Notes under the pieces: generated by a model
The model's database searches: none
The model's input: only the letters and a program-made list of their open reading frames with translations
Told to the model about the DNA's origin: nothing
Translations under genes and position numbers: made by a program
NCBI RefSeq assembly: GCF_963580165.1
Contig: NZ_CAUZLM010000004.1
Coordinates: 150,971-214,970 of the forward strand
Length of the DNA stretch: 64,000 nt
Direction: 5' to 3'
Source: Fructobacillus evanidus
Lineage (GTDB): Bacteria > Bacillota > Bacilli > Lactobacillales > Lactobacillaceae
Part shown: positions 1 through 8,421 of the stretch, piece by piece
Layout: the number at the start of each line of letters is the position of its first letter
Position numbering within the stretch: the stretch's first letter is position 1

Positions 1-1
1 C

Positions 2-112
2 GACGCCTATGCCAGTTCCATGTTTGTCTTGCAGGTCATTATCTTAATTAACGCCCTCTATGGTACCTGGTATTGGTACAAGAAGGCTAAACCCGGTAAG
101 CCTTCCTTATAA
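2..112 (+). CDS. PnuC-like nicotinamide riboside transporter, C-terminal end (partial)
   Basis: The first 36 codons visible read as the tail of a membrane protein and stop at a TAA at 110-112; the rest lies outside the window. The tail has a hydrophobic helix followed by NALYGTWYWYKKAK, which resembles the C-terminal end of PnuC vitamin B3 transporters. Only this short piece is available, so the family call is tentative; another small multi-pass membrane transporter is possible. A bidirectional terminator follows at 138-177. Confidence 0.5.
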   Translation, partial: DAYASSMFVLQVIILINALYGTWYWYKKAKPGKPSL

Positions 113-137
113 AATCAGTTTTCAAAATCACGCACGC

Positions 138-177
138 AAAAAGACGGCGATTGCTTCCATGCAACCACCGTCTTTTT
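138..177. terminator. Bidirectional intrinsic terminator
   Basis: A 10-bp perfect stem (arms 138-147 and 168-177) has A-run and T-run flanks on both sides. It can end the pnuC-like transcript on the plus strand and the first tRNA-Asn transcript on the minus strand. Confidence 0.85.
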
Positions 178-190
178 AATTTACCCACTA

Positions 191-263
191 CTGCCCCAGC
201 TGGACTCGAACCAGCGACCCTCGCATTAACAGTGCGGCGTTCTACCAACTGAACTACGGAGCA
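191..263 (-). tRNA. tRNA-Asn (GUU), copy 1
   Basis: A 73-nt cloverleaf on the minus strand has a 7-bp acceptor stem with two wobble pairs, a D-arm with AGTTGGTA, anticodon GTT in an ACTGTTAAT loop context, and a T-loop GGTTCGAGTCC. CCA is not encoded. It is identical to the copy at 457-529 and has its own promoter. Confidence 0.93.
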
Positions 264-281
264 ATTAATTACCATACATTT

Positions 282-310
282 ATAATACATAACGTTTCAT
301 AATTAGTCAA
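282..310 (-). promoter_or_regulatory. Promoter of tRNA-Asn copy 1
   Basis: On the minus strand, -35 TTGACT (305-310) and -10 TATTAT (282-287) are separated by exactly 17 bp. The promoter sits about 20 bp upstream of the tRNA 5' end. Confidence 0.8.
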
Positions 311-402
311 GGATTTTATGAGATATTTTTAATTTAATATTCATCAATTGGTGATAGTCATTCTGAACAACTAAGCTTGCTCATCTTTTTATTCTAAGTT
401 AT

Positions 403-443
403 AAAATAAAAAAAGTGTTGGTTGCCAAGTGACAACCAACACT
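403..443 (-). terminator. Terminator of tRNA-Asn copy 2
   Basis: An 11-bp perfect stem (414-424 with 433-443) is followed on the minus strand by a T-run (407-413). It lies directly downstream of the second tRNA-Asn. Confidence 0.85.
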
Positions 444-456
444 GATTTGGCTAGGA

Positions 457-529
457 CTGCCCCAGCTGGACTCGAACCAGCGACCCTCGCATTAACAGTG
501 CGGCGTTCTACCAACTGAACTACGGAGCA
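457..529 (-). tRNA. tRNA-Asn (GUU), copy 2
   Basis: This 73-nt tRNA is identical to that at 191-263, with the same anticodon GTT. The duplicated unit extends through the promoter (457-576 matches 191-310 with a few changes), so the whole transcription unit was copied. Confidence 0.93.
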
Positions 530-547
530 ATTAATTACCATACGTTT

Positions 548-576
548 ATAATACATAACGTCTAATAATTAGTCAA
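548..576 (-). promoter_or_regulatory. Promoter of tRNA-Asn copy 2
   Basis: Minus-strand -35 TTGACT (571-576) and -10 TATTAT (548-553) have 17-bp spacing, the same design as copy 1. Confidence 0.8.
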
Positions 577-630
577 GCCTTTTATTAAAAATATTTAATC
601 TTTAGAACCATTATCGGTGCAAACGTCATT

Positions 631-1557
631 CTAATGCGCAACAACCTTTTCAAATTGAGTTTGAATCGAGTCTGCTGACTTCTGCAACTTAGCCAATTCT
701 TCTTCCGTCAAATCCAATTGTGAGTAGGAAACAACCCCCTCACGACCAACAATAGCAGGATAAGAAAGATAAGAGGCGAATTCAGGACGCTTGTGAGAAA
801 CTGGCATTTCCGTCTTTGCATCCTGGATGACTGTCTTGGCCAAACGAATGGCAGCCGTCGCAATCCCATATGAAGTATAACCCTTACCATCGAAAACAGT
901 GTAGCCTCCGACCACAGAGTCTTCTTCGATAGCAGCCAAATCAATCCCTTGTTCTGCCGCCAATTTAGTAATTGGTTGACCCTTCAAAGACACCGTCGAC
1001 CAAGCCGTAAACTGTGAATTTCCGTGTTCACCAAGATTGTAGCCCGCAACTGAACGAGGATCAACATTGAAGGCCGAACCAACTGCCCGGTGCATCCGCG
1101 CTGTGTCCAAAAGTGTTCCTGTTCCGAGCACCTTTTCCTTCGGATAGCCAGTTTCTGCCTGGTAAACAGCGGCAATCGCGTCACAAGGATTCGTAATCAC
1201 GACCAAGACCCCTGAAAAATCAGTCGCCTTCAACTTGGCTGAAACTTCCTTCACCTGCTCAACGTTGTGTGGCAATTCAATAAAGCGATCATGTTCGACG
1301 TTATCGTATTGCAATTCAATCTTACCAATGGCTGAAATAATGACGTCTGCATCCCCCAACGCTTGGTAGTCATTGACAGTCACAGAAAAACTATTGTTCA
1401 AGTTCGTTTTTGCATCTTCAAAATCCAAGGCGTCCGCTTGGACTTTCTTTTCATTTTTATCAATAAAGACGTATTCATCCGCCACGCCTTCAGCAACTAG
1501 GCCATGAGCCACCGTTGAACCCACATGACCCATTCCAATAATTCCAATTTTTCGCAT
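631..1557 (-). CDS. L-2-hydroxyisocaproate dehydrogenase-type L-2-hydroxyacid dehydrogenase
   Basis: A cytosolic NAD-dependent enzyme of the LDH/MDH fold that reduces branched 2-oxoacids (such as 2-oxoisocaproate from leucine) to L-2-hydroxyacids. From the chosen start the protein is 308 residues, the usual size. The N-terminus has the GMGHVG dinucleotide motif, then the catalytic pattern D151-x-x-R154 (GTLLDTAR) and H178 (NLGEHGNS). The substrate loop (ELQYDNVEHDRFIEL) resembles L-HicDH of Weissella confusa more than true lactate dehydrogenase. The ATG at 1557 is preferred because AAAGGGGAA lies 8 nt upstream; an ATG two codons earlier is too close. The gene stands alone. Neighbouring azlCD exports branched-chain amino acids, a suggestive but unproven metabolic link. 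Confidence 0.88.
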   Translation of the reverse strand: MRKIGIIGMGHVGSTVAHGLVAEGVADEYVFIDKNEKKVQADALDFEDAKTNLNNSFSVTVNDYQALGDADVIISAIGKIELQYDNVEHDRFIELPHNVEQVKEVSAKLKATDFSGVLVVITNPCDAIAAVYQAETGYPKEKVLGTGTLLDTARMHRAVGSAFNVDPRSVAGYNLGEHGNSQFTAWSTVSLKGQPITKLAAEQGIDLAAIEEDSVVGGYTVFDGKGYTSYGIATAAIRLAKTVIQDAKTEMPVSHKRPEFASYLSYPAIVGREGVVSYSQLDLTEEELAKLQKSADSIQTQFEKVVAH

Positions 1558-1639
1558 CGACATTTCCCCTTTTCTGTTGTTGTGCCAATGATAATCATTC
1601 AAAACACGACCGTCAAGGGTTTTATGAGAAAATTTTAAT

Positions 1640-1969
1640 TTAAAGTCCGATTAGGTCGATGACTGCAAACGAAATAACACCAACAACAACCGTCAGCAGG
1701 AGGTTTTTACTGACCACAGCCGTCGCCACCGTTGGTAAAGAGGCCCACAGATTTGACCAATTGACACTTGGAAGGTGTCCCAGATGCTGCACAAATAAGC
1801 TTTCAAACCAAATCCCAGCCATAATAGTGATGGGGACAAAACTTAAAAATTCAAGGACCCCTTCTGGTAAATCAAACTTTTTCAGCATGACAAAGGGAAA
1901 TATCCGCGATACCCAGGTCACGAGACCACAAGTAATAATTGTGAATAAAATATAGTTAGTCAAAGACAC
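1640..1969 (-). CDS. azlD: AzlD family branched-chain amino acid export subunit
   Basis: A 109-residue membrane protein with about four hydrophobic helices, the normal size for AzlD. It works with AzlC as the small subunit of an exporter for branched-chain amino acids. The start overlaps the end of azlC by 14 nt, so the two are translationally coupled. Its order directly after azlC is the standard arrangement and supports the call more than any single motif. Confidence 0.85.
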   Translation of the reverse strand: MSLTNYILFTIITCGLVTWVSRIFPFVMLKKFDLPEGVLEFLSFVPITIMAGIWFESLFVQHLGHLPSVNWSNLWASLPTVATAVVSKNLLLTVVVGVISFAVIDLIGL

Positions 1970-2663
1970 GTTTCATCACCATCCCAAATAAACTGCCACA
2001 AATCGTCACCAGTAAGACAACAAAGTTCTTTGGTACAAAAATCAAAAATAGGTAAATCAGTACCAACACAAAGATGACCACGGTTACTTGCAAAACCAAT
2101 TTGATGGTCTTATCCGAACTGATTTGCGCCATTAATAGTCCAATAAACATGGCCGTAATGGCAAAATCTAAGCCAAATTTTCCAGGATCGCTCACCAGAC
2201 CACCCAAGACGGCACCCAAAAAGGTGCCTAATAACCAACTCGCATACGAGACCAAGTTAACCGTGTTAAACCAGGGAAAGCTAAGCCGATTTTGGCTAAC
2301 ATTGACCTTACTCATCCCCAGAGCAAAACTTTCGTCCGTGACAAAGGTCCCCAGCCAAATATTACGCCAGAGCGAATAGCGGTTGAAATAGGGTGCTAGC
2401 GTCATACTCATCAAAATCATCCGCGCGTTGACCAGAAAAACGGCAAAGTCAATCGCCGCTATCGAACTCTGGGACCCAACCATCGTGACCAAAACAAACT
2501 GGGCCGAACCACCGTAATCAATTGCTGAAATCAGCACGATCAACCAGGTACTCAGCCCCGCCGCTTTCGCCACGATGCCAAAGGCCATACTAATGCCAAT
2601 GTAACCAAAGACGGTCGGCAGGGCATCTCGCCAGCCGGCCTGAGCTGTTAAAGTATCATCCAT
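1956..2663 (-). CDS. azlC: AzlC family branched-chain amino acid permease
   Basis: A 235-residue integral membrane protein and the large subunit of an AzlCD exporter. The N-terminal GWRDALPTVFGYIGISMAFG and the DYGGSAQF and FVTDESFAL segments are typical of AzlC. Several hydrophobic helices span the whole length. It is cotranscribed with azlD downstream. The -10-like TATAAT at about 2713-2718 on the minus strand probably drives the pair. In this family, export relieves toxic accumulation of leucine, isoleucine, valine or analogues; the actual substrate here is not visible. Confidence 0.87.
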   Translation of the reverse strand: MDDTLTAQAGWRDALPTVFGYIGISMAFGIVAKAAGLSTWLIVLISAIDYGGSAQFVLVTMVGSQSSIAAIDFAVFLVNARMILMSMTLAPYFNRYSLWRNIWLGTFVTDESFALGMSKVNVSQNRLSFPWFNTVNLVSYASWLLGTFLGAVLGGLVSDPGKFGLDFAITAMFIGLLMAQISSDKTIKLVLQVTVVIFVLVLIYLFLIFVPKNFVVLLVTICGSLFGMVMKRVFD

Positions 2664-2772
2664 CCCACTCCCCCTTTTTCATTATTTTTTAATCTTTTTC
2701 TCTAGAAAATTATTATAAGGGAGATTTCAAACACAATCCAGACCAATGCATTTAGACAAAATAAAAACCCAC

Positions 2773-3105
2773 TTAGCAGAAATACCGCTCTTCGTGGATT
2801 TCGCAACGTGGGTTAAAGGGTGCTAAACAGTTCAGGCAGGCACCCGTCTTATATTCTTGATAAGTTAATTCTTGACCGCAGCGCCCACAGAGAACCGCCG
2901 GATTGGTCGCATCTTTTGCCATCGGCACAAAGTGGTGGTCTCGTAATGTATCGTGGCATTGGTAGCAAGCAAAATATTCTTCGCATTGGGCACAACGCAG
3001 ACCGGCAATATCAACATCCGAGTGATAATGAACACAGGTCCCGGTGGTACCAATGTCAATGCCAACCATCGCCACTTGTTTAGCTCCAAAGAACCGCTTA
3101 GTCAT
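2773..3105 (-). CDS. CHY-type zinc finger protein
   Basis: A small protein of about 110 residues dominated by metal-binding pairs: CVHYHS, LRCAQC, FACYQC, then LCGRCG, ACLNC and a C-terminal C/H cluster. This is the CHY zinc-finger pattern. The function in bacteria is unknown; a zinc-binding or redox accessory role is only a guess. The ATG at 3105 overlaps the stop of the upstream reductase gene (ATGACTAA), giving translational coupling; in-frame ATGs at 3120 and 3126 are alternatives. No strong ribosome binding site is visible for any of them. Confidence 0.75.
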   Translation of the reverse strand: MTKRFFGAKQVAMVGIDIGTTGTCVHYHSDVDIAGLRCAQCEEYFACYQCHDTLRDHHFVPMAKDATNPAVLCGRCGQELTYQEYKTGACLNCLAPFNPRCEIHEERYFC

Positions 3106-3655
3106 GTTTTTGCCATTCATTATCAAAGGCTGACTGCAATAATGCCACCTGGTCTTGGTATGGTGACAAGAGTTCCATCAGTTCTGCTGCCGTCATTTCC
3201 TCCGTCACTTGACCAACTGCCAAATTCAAGCGGAGATTGACAGGTAAACGGTTGACCTTCACCCCCTGCAAAACCAGTGAGAAGGCCAAATCACCCTGAA
3301 AACCACCATGACCACCAAAGAAAACGGTCGCAACTGGCAACCCTCGCCACTCGGCGTAAAGGGTATCAATGGCGTTCTTCAAAACAGCTGGATAGCCCCA
3401 ATTGTATTGAGGGGCCACAAATACCACCCCATCATAACTTTTAATTTGTTTCGACCAATCAATCGTTGACTGATTTTGATAATGACCTTCAGATGGTAGT
3501 TCGGGCTCATCCAAAAATGGCAAAGCAACGGTGGCTAGGTCGACCACCTCGGCCTCCATCTCTTGGTTACTTAACAAAGGAGCTAACCAATAGGCTAAGC
3601 GCCGACTAACACTCTTTGTTCGATTACTTCCGACAATCACAGCAATTTTTTTCAT
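3098..3655 (-). CDS. NADPH-dependent FMN reductase family protein
   Basis: A 185-residue flavodoxin-like protein. It opens with the phosphate-binding loop KKIAVIVGSNRTKSVSRRLA and has the central PQYNWGYPAVLKNAIDTL motif that holds the flavin, as in NAD(P)H:quinone/azo/chromate reductases. It probably acts in the cytosol as a small-molecule or flavin reductase. The ATG at 3655 has GGAG five bases upstream; an upstream in-frame ATG at 3784 would add a poor N-terminus. The downstream CHY zinc-finger gene overlaps by 8 nt, so the pair forms an operon. Confidence 0.85.
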   Translation of the reverse strand: MKKIAVIVGSNRTKSVSRRLAYWLAPLLSNQEMEAEVVDLATVALPFLDEPELPSEGHYQNQSTIDWSKQIKSYDGVVFVAPQYNWGYPAVLKNAIDTLYAEWRGLPVATVFFGGHGGFQGDLAFSLVLQGVKVNRLPVNLRLNLAVGQVTEEMTAAELMELLSPYQDQVALLQSAFDNEWQKHD

Positions 3656-3808
3656 TTTTTCTCCAGTAATTTGAGGGCCTTTTGAAAAATAAACAGGTCC
3701 ATTTACGAGATCAACAAAGTCGATTACAAAAGAGCTCTCGCGGCTTTTTGTCTTGGTGCTTATTATAAACTTTTGAATCCGCACAAAAAATAAATTTTAA
3801 ATTCACTG

Positions 3809-3836
3809 TTGACTCATATTTTTTTAATGCTATACT
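3809..3836 (+). promoter_or_regulatory. Promoter of the methionine T-box operon
   Basis: -35 TTGACT (3809-3814) and -10 TATACT (3831-3836) are separated by 16 bp. The T-box leader begins about 10-15 nt later. Confidence 0.75.
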
Positions 3837-3845
3837 CATAACCAA

Positions 3846-4136
3846 GATAACAACTGCAGTGATTGGATGAGTAATCCGCAAGCGATTCTACAGAAAACCG
3901 TGATTTGATGAGACACGGTGGATTGGCTACGGATGAAAATGGTCCAGGAGCGGTTCATAGTGCGGCGAGTCCTCTGCGATAAGCTGGCTACGGCTAACAA
4001 CCGTTATCATGTTGCGATATAGCCCCCATTGGTGTATCGACTAAGGCTGGTCATTAGACCGGCGAAGTAGAGTGGTACAGCGTTCACATGCGCCTCTAGG
4101 TTCAGATTTAAAAATCTAAACCTGGGGGCGCTTTTT
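3846..4136 (+). promoter_or_regulatory. T-box riboswitch, methionine specifier (ATG)
   Basis: This leader folds as a tRNA-sensing T-box. In Stem I, ATCCG (about 3872-3876) can pair with CGGAT (3930-3934). The flanking internal loop holds an AGTA loop-E-like segment on the 5' side and GAAA-ATG-G on the 3' side, closed by GGA/TCC. The specifier codon is therefore ATG at 3939-3941 (methionine). The T-box sequence AGAGTGGTACAGCG is at 4069-4082, a variant of AGGGTGGTACCGCG. A strong terminator (4090-4131 plus T-run to 4136) follows. Uncharged tRNA-Met should favour the antiterminator and turn on the downstream methionine genes. The downstream gene content independently supports the specifier. Confidence 0.9.
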
Positions 4137-4161
4137 AGTGTCTAGAAAAAGGAGAAAAGAC

Positions 4162-5304
4162 ATGACAGAAACAGCAGTAGCAACATTGACCAAGACCCCC
4201 GTACATTTCGATATCGTCGGCTCATTCCTCCGACCAGCCCGCCTGAAGCAGGCCCAACAAGACTTAGCCGATGGCAAAATCAGCCAAGCAGACCTAACCA
4301 AAATTCAAGATGAAGAAATCAAGGATTTGGTCGACAAGGAAATTAAGGCTGGCCTCCACTACGTTTCAGATGGTGAATTCCGTCGTCACTGGTGGCACTT
4401 GGATACTTTCTGGGGCTTTGAGGGCATCAAAAAGACGAATATCGCCCATGGCTACCTTTTCCATGATGTCGAGACACGAGCCGAATCAGCCCAAGTCGAC
4501 GGCAAGATTCGCTTTACAAAGGACCATCCTGATTTGAAGGCCTTCTTGTACTTGAAGGAAATCACGAAAGATTTGGATGTTATCCCCCGTCAAAGCATCC
4601 CCTCTCCAGCTCAGGCCTATGCTGAGTTGGTTCGCGGTGAGGAAAACATTGCTGCTTTGAAGGAGTTTTACCCAAATCATGAGGACCTCGTTCATGATTT
4701 GACCACTGCCTACCATGACCTTTACCTTGCGCTCTATGAAGCTGGTTGTCGCGACATCAAGTTAGATGACTGTACTTGGGGTATGCTCTCCGATACTGAT
4801 TTCTGGGCAGAACAAAATGTCGACCAAAAGGGAATCGATGAACTCCAAGCAGAATATTTGAAGATCAATAACCTGTCATTGGAAAACTTGCCTGAAGACC
4901 TCCGTGTCAGCACACACGTTTGCCGCGGCAACTACGCTTCAACTTGGGCCGCAACTGGTGGCTATGACGCTGTTGCCGACACCCTCTTTGCCAAGGAAAA
5001 CGTTGAATCCTTCTACTTGGAATTTGATGATGACCGCTCTGGTGACTTTGCACCATTGGCAAAGGTTCCAGCCGGCAAGGAAGTTGTTTTGGGCTTGGTA
5101 ACTTCAAAGAAGCCTGAACTTGAAGACCCTCAAGTGTTGATTGACCGAGTTAAGGAAGCTAGCCAATACGTTCCTTTGGAAAACTTGGCTTTGAGTACAC
5201 AGTGTGGTTTCGCTTCGACTGAAGAAGGCAATCACCTAACAGAAGATGAACAATGGGCCAAGATTAAATTAGTTGTCGACACGGCCGAAAAAATTTGGGG
5301 ATAG
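4162..5304 (+). CDS. MetE-like (YxjG/YxjH-type) cobalamin-independent methionine synthase family protein
   Basis: A 380-residue protein corresponding to the catalytic C-terminal half of MetE. It probably makes methionine by methyl transfer to homocysteine, although short homologues may use donors other than methyltetrahydrofolate-polyglutamate. The four zinc/thiolate ligands of MetE are all present: H252 and C254 (STHVCRGNY), E287 (YLEFDDD) and C348 (STQCGFAS). The N-terminus FDIVGSFLRPARLKQA matches the YxjG/YxjH type. The start at 4162 follows AAAGGAG with about 8-nt spacing. It is the first gene behind the Met T-box, 14 nt before the binding-protein gene. Confidence 0.88.
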   Translation: MTETAVATLTKTPVHFDIVGSFLRPARLKQAQQDLADGKISQADLTKIQDEEIKDLVDKEIKAGLHYVSDGEFRRHWWHLDTFWGFEGIKKTNIAHGYLFHDVETRAESAQVDGKIRFTKDHPDLKAFLYLKEITKDLDVIPRQSIPSPAQAYAELVRGEENIAALKEFYPNHEDLVHDLTTAYHDLYLALYEAGCRDIKLDDCTWGMLSDTDFWAEQNVDQKGIDELQAEYLKINNLSLENLPEDLRVSTHVCRGNYASTWAATGGYDAVADTLFAKENVESFYLEFDDDRSGDFAPLAKVPAGKEVVLGLVTSKKPELEDPQVLIDRVKEASQYVPLENLALSTQCGFASTEEGNHLTEDEQWAKIKLVVDTAEKIWG

Positions 5305-5318
5305 GCGGACACTAATTC

Positions 5319-6959
5319 ATGAAACAATGGCAGAAATGGACGGCAGCGGCCGCCCTAGTAGTGGTTATCGGTGGAGGGCTGGCAACCTTTAATCATTTCA
5401 AGACGAACGCCTCCAAGGAAGACTCGGTTTTGAATTATTCTTTAGATAGCGATATCCAAACGCTTGATATCTCAAAGAGTTCAGACCAGTACTCCACTAC
5501 CATCTTGGGTAACACCGAATCAAACTTGCTGCGGCTGAATGCCAAGGGCGAACCAGTTCCTGATTTAGCAAAATCCTACAGCGTTTCGAGCGACGGTCTC
5601 ACCTACACCGTCCAGTTACGGTCTGACTTGAAATGGTCAGATGGCTCCGCCCTGACGGCCAAGGACTTCGTCTACTCCTGGCAACGGTTAGCCGATCCAA
5701 AGACCGGTTCCCAATATTCCTATCTAACTTCCGGTGTGCAAAATGCCGATGATATCATGGCTGGTAAAAAGCCGGTATCTTCATTGGGGGTCACGGCAAA
5801 GGGTAACACGTTGACCTTTAAGCTTGAAAAGCCAATGCAGCAATTCAAGTACCTACTGAGTTTCGCTCAGTTGATGCCACAGAAGGAATCCTACGTCAAG
5901 GACCAAGGTTCTCATTACGGTACCACCGCGAAAAATCAGATTTACTCCGGCCCCTATAAGCTAGAGGGTTGGAATGGCACCAATGAGTCCTTCAAGATGG
6001 TCAAGAACCCCGATTACTGGGACGCTAAAGACGTCAAAACCAAGCAGGTGAACTGGCAAGTCATCAAGAATCCAGAAAGTGCCGTCAAACTTTATCAACA
6101 AGGTAAGATTGATCGTGCCAAGATTTACGGGACACCGGAAATTTACGAAGCCAATAAGAATAATAAGGCGGCAACCACGACCCCGCTGGCCGTTTCTTCC
6201 TACCTCGAATACAACCAAGCCAAGAATCCATTCTTAGCAAACGAGAAAATTCGTCAGGCACTAAACCTGGCAACCAATCGCCAAGCACTGGCTGACCAGG
6301 CCAGTGGTGGTACTCGTTACGCCGCAACAGGCCTGGTGCCAAAGAACTTGGTGAAGGCCACAAACGGCCAGGACTTGGCAAGCTATGTTAACCCTGGTTA
6401 CAAATATGATCCAACGCAAGCCAAGAAGCTCTTTAAGGAAGGTCTTCAAGAAGTAAACAAGGGCAAGATGAATGTCACGATTGAGACCGATGCCGATGCA
6501 GTCGTTTCCAAGAGTACTGTTGATTACCTTAAGCAGGCTTGGGAATCAACCTTCGGTTCCGACATTTCTGTCACGGAAAAGATTGTCCCAATCAAGCAGC
6601 GGATGCAAGATGCCCAGAATGGTAACTTCGATATCACCTTAACCAACTGGACTGGTGATTACCAAGATGGTGTCAGCTACTACAACATGTTCAAGACGCC
6701 AACAACCGGTACTAATAGTGGCCAATTCAAGAATGATGCCTTTACGGCCGCTGTGAATCAAGCGGAAAATCAGGATGCCAATAAGCCGGCAGCCCGGGAC
6801 GCTGATTTCAAGAAGGCTGAAGCCGCTTTGAAGGACCAAGCAAACTTGAACCCATTGTATTCATGGAAGCGCATTATCTTGAACCGACCAAATGTGAAGG
6901 GTGTGGTCTTAAACCCAACCGGTCTGCAATTAGACTTGACTCATGCTTACCGCGACTAA
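5319..6959 (+). CDS. OppA-like peptide ABC transporter substrate-binding protein, without lipobox
   Basis: A 546-residue extracytoplasmic binding protein of the OppA/SBP_bac_5 family. The N-terminal hydrophobic segment (about residues 7-25) is followed by DIQTLDISKSSDQYSTTILG, YTVQLRSDLKWSDGSALTAKDF and SGPYKLEGW, all typical of oligopeptide-binding proteins. It presumably captures peptides as a methionine source, judged from its place inside the Met T-box operon. No permease or ATPase is linked, so it must use an Opp system encoded elsewhere. There is no cysteine in a lipobox position, so the hydrophobic segment probably serves as an uncleaved anchor or a plain signal peptide. Confidence 0.88.
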   Translation: MKQWQKWTAAAALVVVIGGGLATFNHFKTNASKEDSVLNYSLDSDIQTLDISKSSDQYSTTILGNTESNLLRLNAKGEPVPDLAKSYSVSSDGLTYTVQLRSDLKWSDGSALTAKDFVYSWQRLADPKTGSQYSYLTSGVQNADDIMAGKKPVSSLGVTAKGNTLTFKLEKPMQQFKYLLSFAQLMPQKESYVKDQGSHYGTTAKNQIYSGPYKLEGWNGTNESFKMVKNPDYWDAKDVKTKQVNWQVIKNPESAVKLYQQGKIDRAKIYGTPEIYEANKNNKAATTTPLAVSSYLEYNQAKNPFLANEKIRQALNLATNRQALADQASGGTRYAATGLVPKNLVKATNGQDLASYVNPGYKYDPTQAKKLFKEGLQEVNKGKMNVTIETDADAVVSKSTVDYLKQAWESTFGSDISVTEKIVPIKQRMQDAQNGNFDITLTNWTGDYQDGVSYYNMFKTPTTGTNSGQFKNDAFTAAVNQAENQDANKPAARDADFKKAEAALKDQANLNPLYSWKRIILNRPNVKGVVLNPTGLQLDLTHAYRD

Positions 6960-7002
6960 CCCTTGGCACATTCTTTAACCAATTCATTCTAGGAGCAACA
7001 TT

Positions 7003-8421
7003 ATTAAAAGAGCAGAACAAAACCAATCAATGAACACCAACCAGCTGATTGCACTGTCACTAGGTGGGGTGATTGGGACCGGGATTTTTATGAGTCCCGG
7101 TTATTTCATTAAAAGTGCCGGCGCCATCGGAACGGTAATCGCCTATCTGATTGGAGCCGTCCTCGTTTGTCTGGTGATGCAATGTCTCAGTGAATTGTCC
7201 GTCCACCAGCCAACTACCGGTGCCTTCCACGATTACGCCAACCAGTATATCAATCCTGGGGTCGGCTTCGTTGTCGCCTGGCTTTACTGGCTCACCTGGA
7301 CAATTGCATTAGGATCTAACCTGTTAACGATGGGCGTCTTAATGCAACGTTGGTTCCCGCAAGAACCAATATGGGTCTGGTGCCTTTTCTTCGGCCTCAT
7401 CATGTTTATCTTAAACATTGGTAACCTTTCTTGGTTCTCCAAGAGTGAATCTATCACCTCTTGGGTTAAAACCTTTGCCCTCCTCTTCTTTATCATCATT
7501 GGCTTTTTAATGGTCACAAGGTTAATTCCTGGCCACCATATTCAAACCGCTGCTAATTTTGGCGAACTAACCAAAAACGGTTGGTTCCCACACGGCATCG
7601 GTCCGATTTTGGCCACCGTTTTGACCGCTAATTTCGCCTATTCTGGGGCTGAAATGATTGGTGTGGCCGCCGGTGAAACCAAGAATCCTGAAAAGGCCAT
7701 TCCAAAGGCCAGCCGCAGAACCCTCGTGTTGCTGATCACGCTCTTTATTGGTGCCATCTTAATCATGGGTGCCCTCTTGGCGCCTTCTGATAACGCCCTG
7801 GCAACAAGTCCCTTTGTGGCTATTTTGGGCCAAGCCGGCATTCCTGGCGCTGCTGATATCATGAACGCGATTTTAATTATCACGCTGTTCTCAGCTTCCA
7901 ACGCCGGTGTCTTTGCCGCCTCACGGATGATTTGGTCACTAGCCGATAAGGGTGAAATTTCACCAAAATTCGGTAAATTAAGTCGCCACGGCCTCCCGGT
8001 TTACGGCTTAATCCTGACGATGGCCGGCGGTGCCTTGTCACTTCTTTCCAGTGTTTACGCTGCGCAAACGCTCTATTTAGCCCTCAACGCTCTTTCAGCC
8101 TTTGCCGTTGTCGCGGTCTGGATTGTGATTGCCTGGGCGCAATTAAACTTCCGTCAGCAGTATCAAAAAGAGCATGATCTCAAGGACCTGAAATATAAGG
8201 CGCCCCTGTATCCGTTAACACCGATTATCGTGATTGTCGTTTGCCTCGCCTCCATTATTGGCATTGGCTTTGACCCCAACCAACGGATTGCCTTGATTAT
8301 CGGCGTTCCCTTTTCACTCTTTTTGTACGGTTACTACCAAATTTTTCAAACTAAAAATAAAGGACAAAATCACCATGAATTTTCACGATTGGGCCAAACA
8401 ACAGAAGACGATTTTATTTGA
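7003..8421 (+). CDS. APC-family amino acid permease, probably S-methylmethionine permease (MmuP-like); possible ATT start
   Basis: A multi-pass amino acid permease of about 470 residues. The N-terminus NTNQLIALSLGGVIGTGIF is the conserved APC TM1 motif, and about 12 hydrophobic helices follow. Its placement directly before the mmuM-like gene, with overlapping ends, points to S-methylmethionine or methionine-related uptake. Start choice is unusual: the ATG at 7030 has no ribosome binding site, whereas AGGAG at 6991-6995 lies 7 nt before an in-frame ATT at 7003 (another ATT at 7000). Initiation at ATT would add nine residues. A conservative annotation would start at 7030. Confidence 0.8.
   Translation: MKRAEQNQSMNTNQLIALSLGGVIGTGIFMSPGYFIKSAGAIGTVIAYLIGAVLVCLVMQCLSELSVHQPTTGAFHDYANQYINPGVGFVVAWLYWLTWTIALGSNLLTMGVLMQRWFPQEPIWVWCLFFGLIMFILNIGNLSWFSKSESITSWVKTFALLFFIIIGFLMVTRLIPGHHIQTAANFGELTKNGWFPHGIGPILATVLTANFAYSGAEMIGVAAGETKNPEKAIPKASRRTLVLLITLFIGAILIMGALLAPSDNALATSPFVAILGQAGIPGAADIMNAILIITLFSASNAGVFAASRMIWSLADKGEISPKFGKLSRHGLPVYGLILTMAGGALSLLSSVYAAQTLYLALNALSAFAVVAVWIVIAWAQLNFRQQYQKEHDLKDLKYKAPLYPLTPIIVIVVCLASIIGIGFDPNQRIALIIGVPFSLFLYGYYQIFQTKNKGQNHHEFSRLGQTTEDDFI

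Noticed and set aside
87..290. A 67-codon frame across the first tRNA-Asn
   Set aside because: It translates the tRNA and terminator; a well-known false positive.
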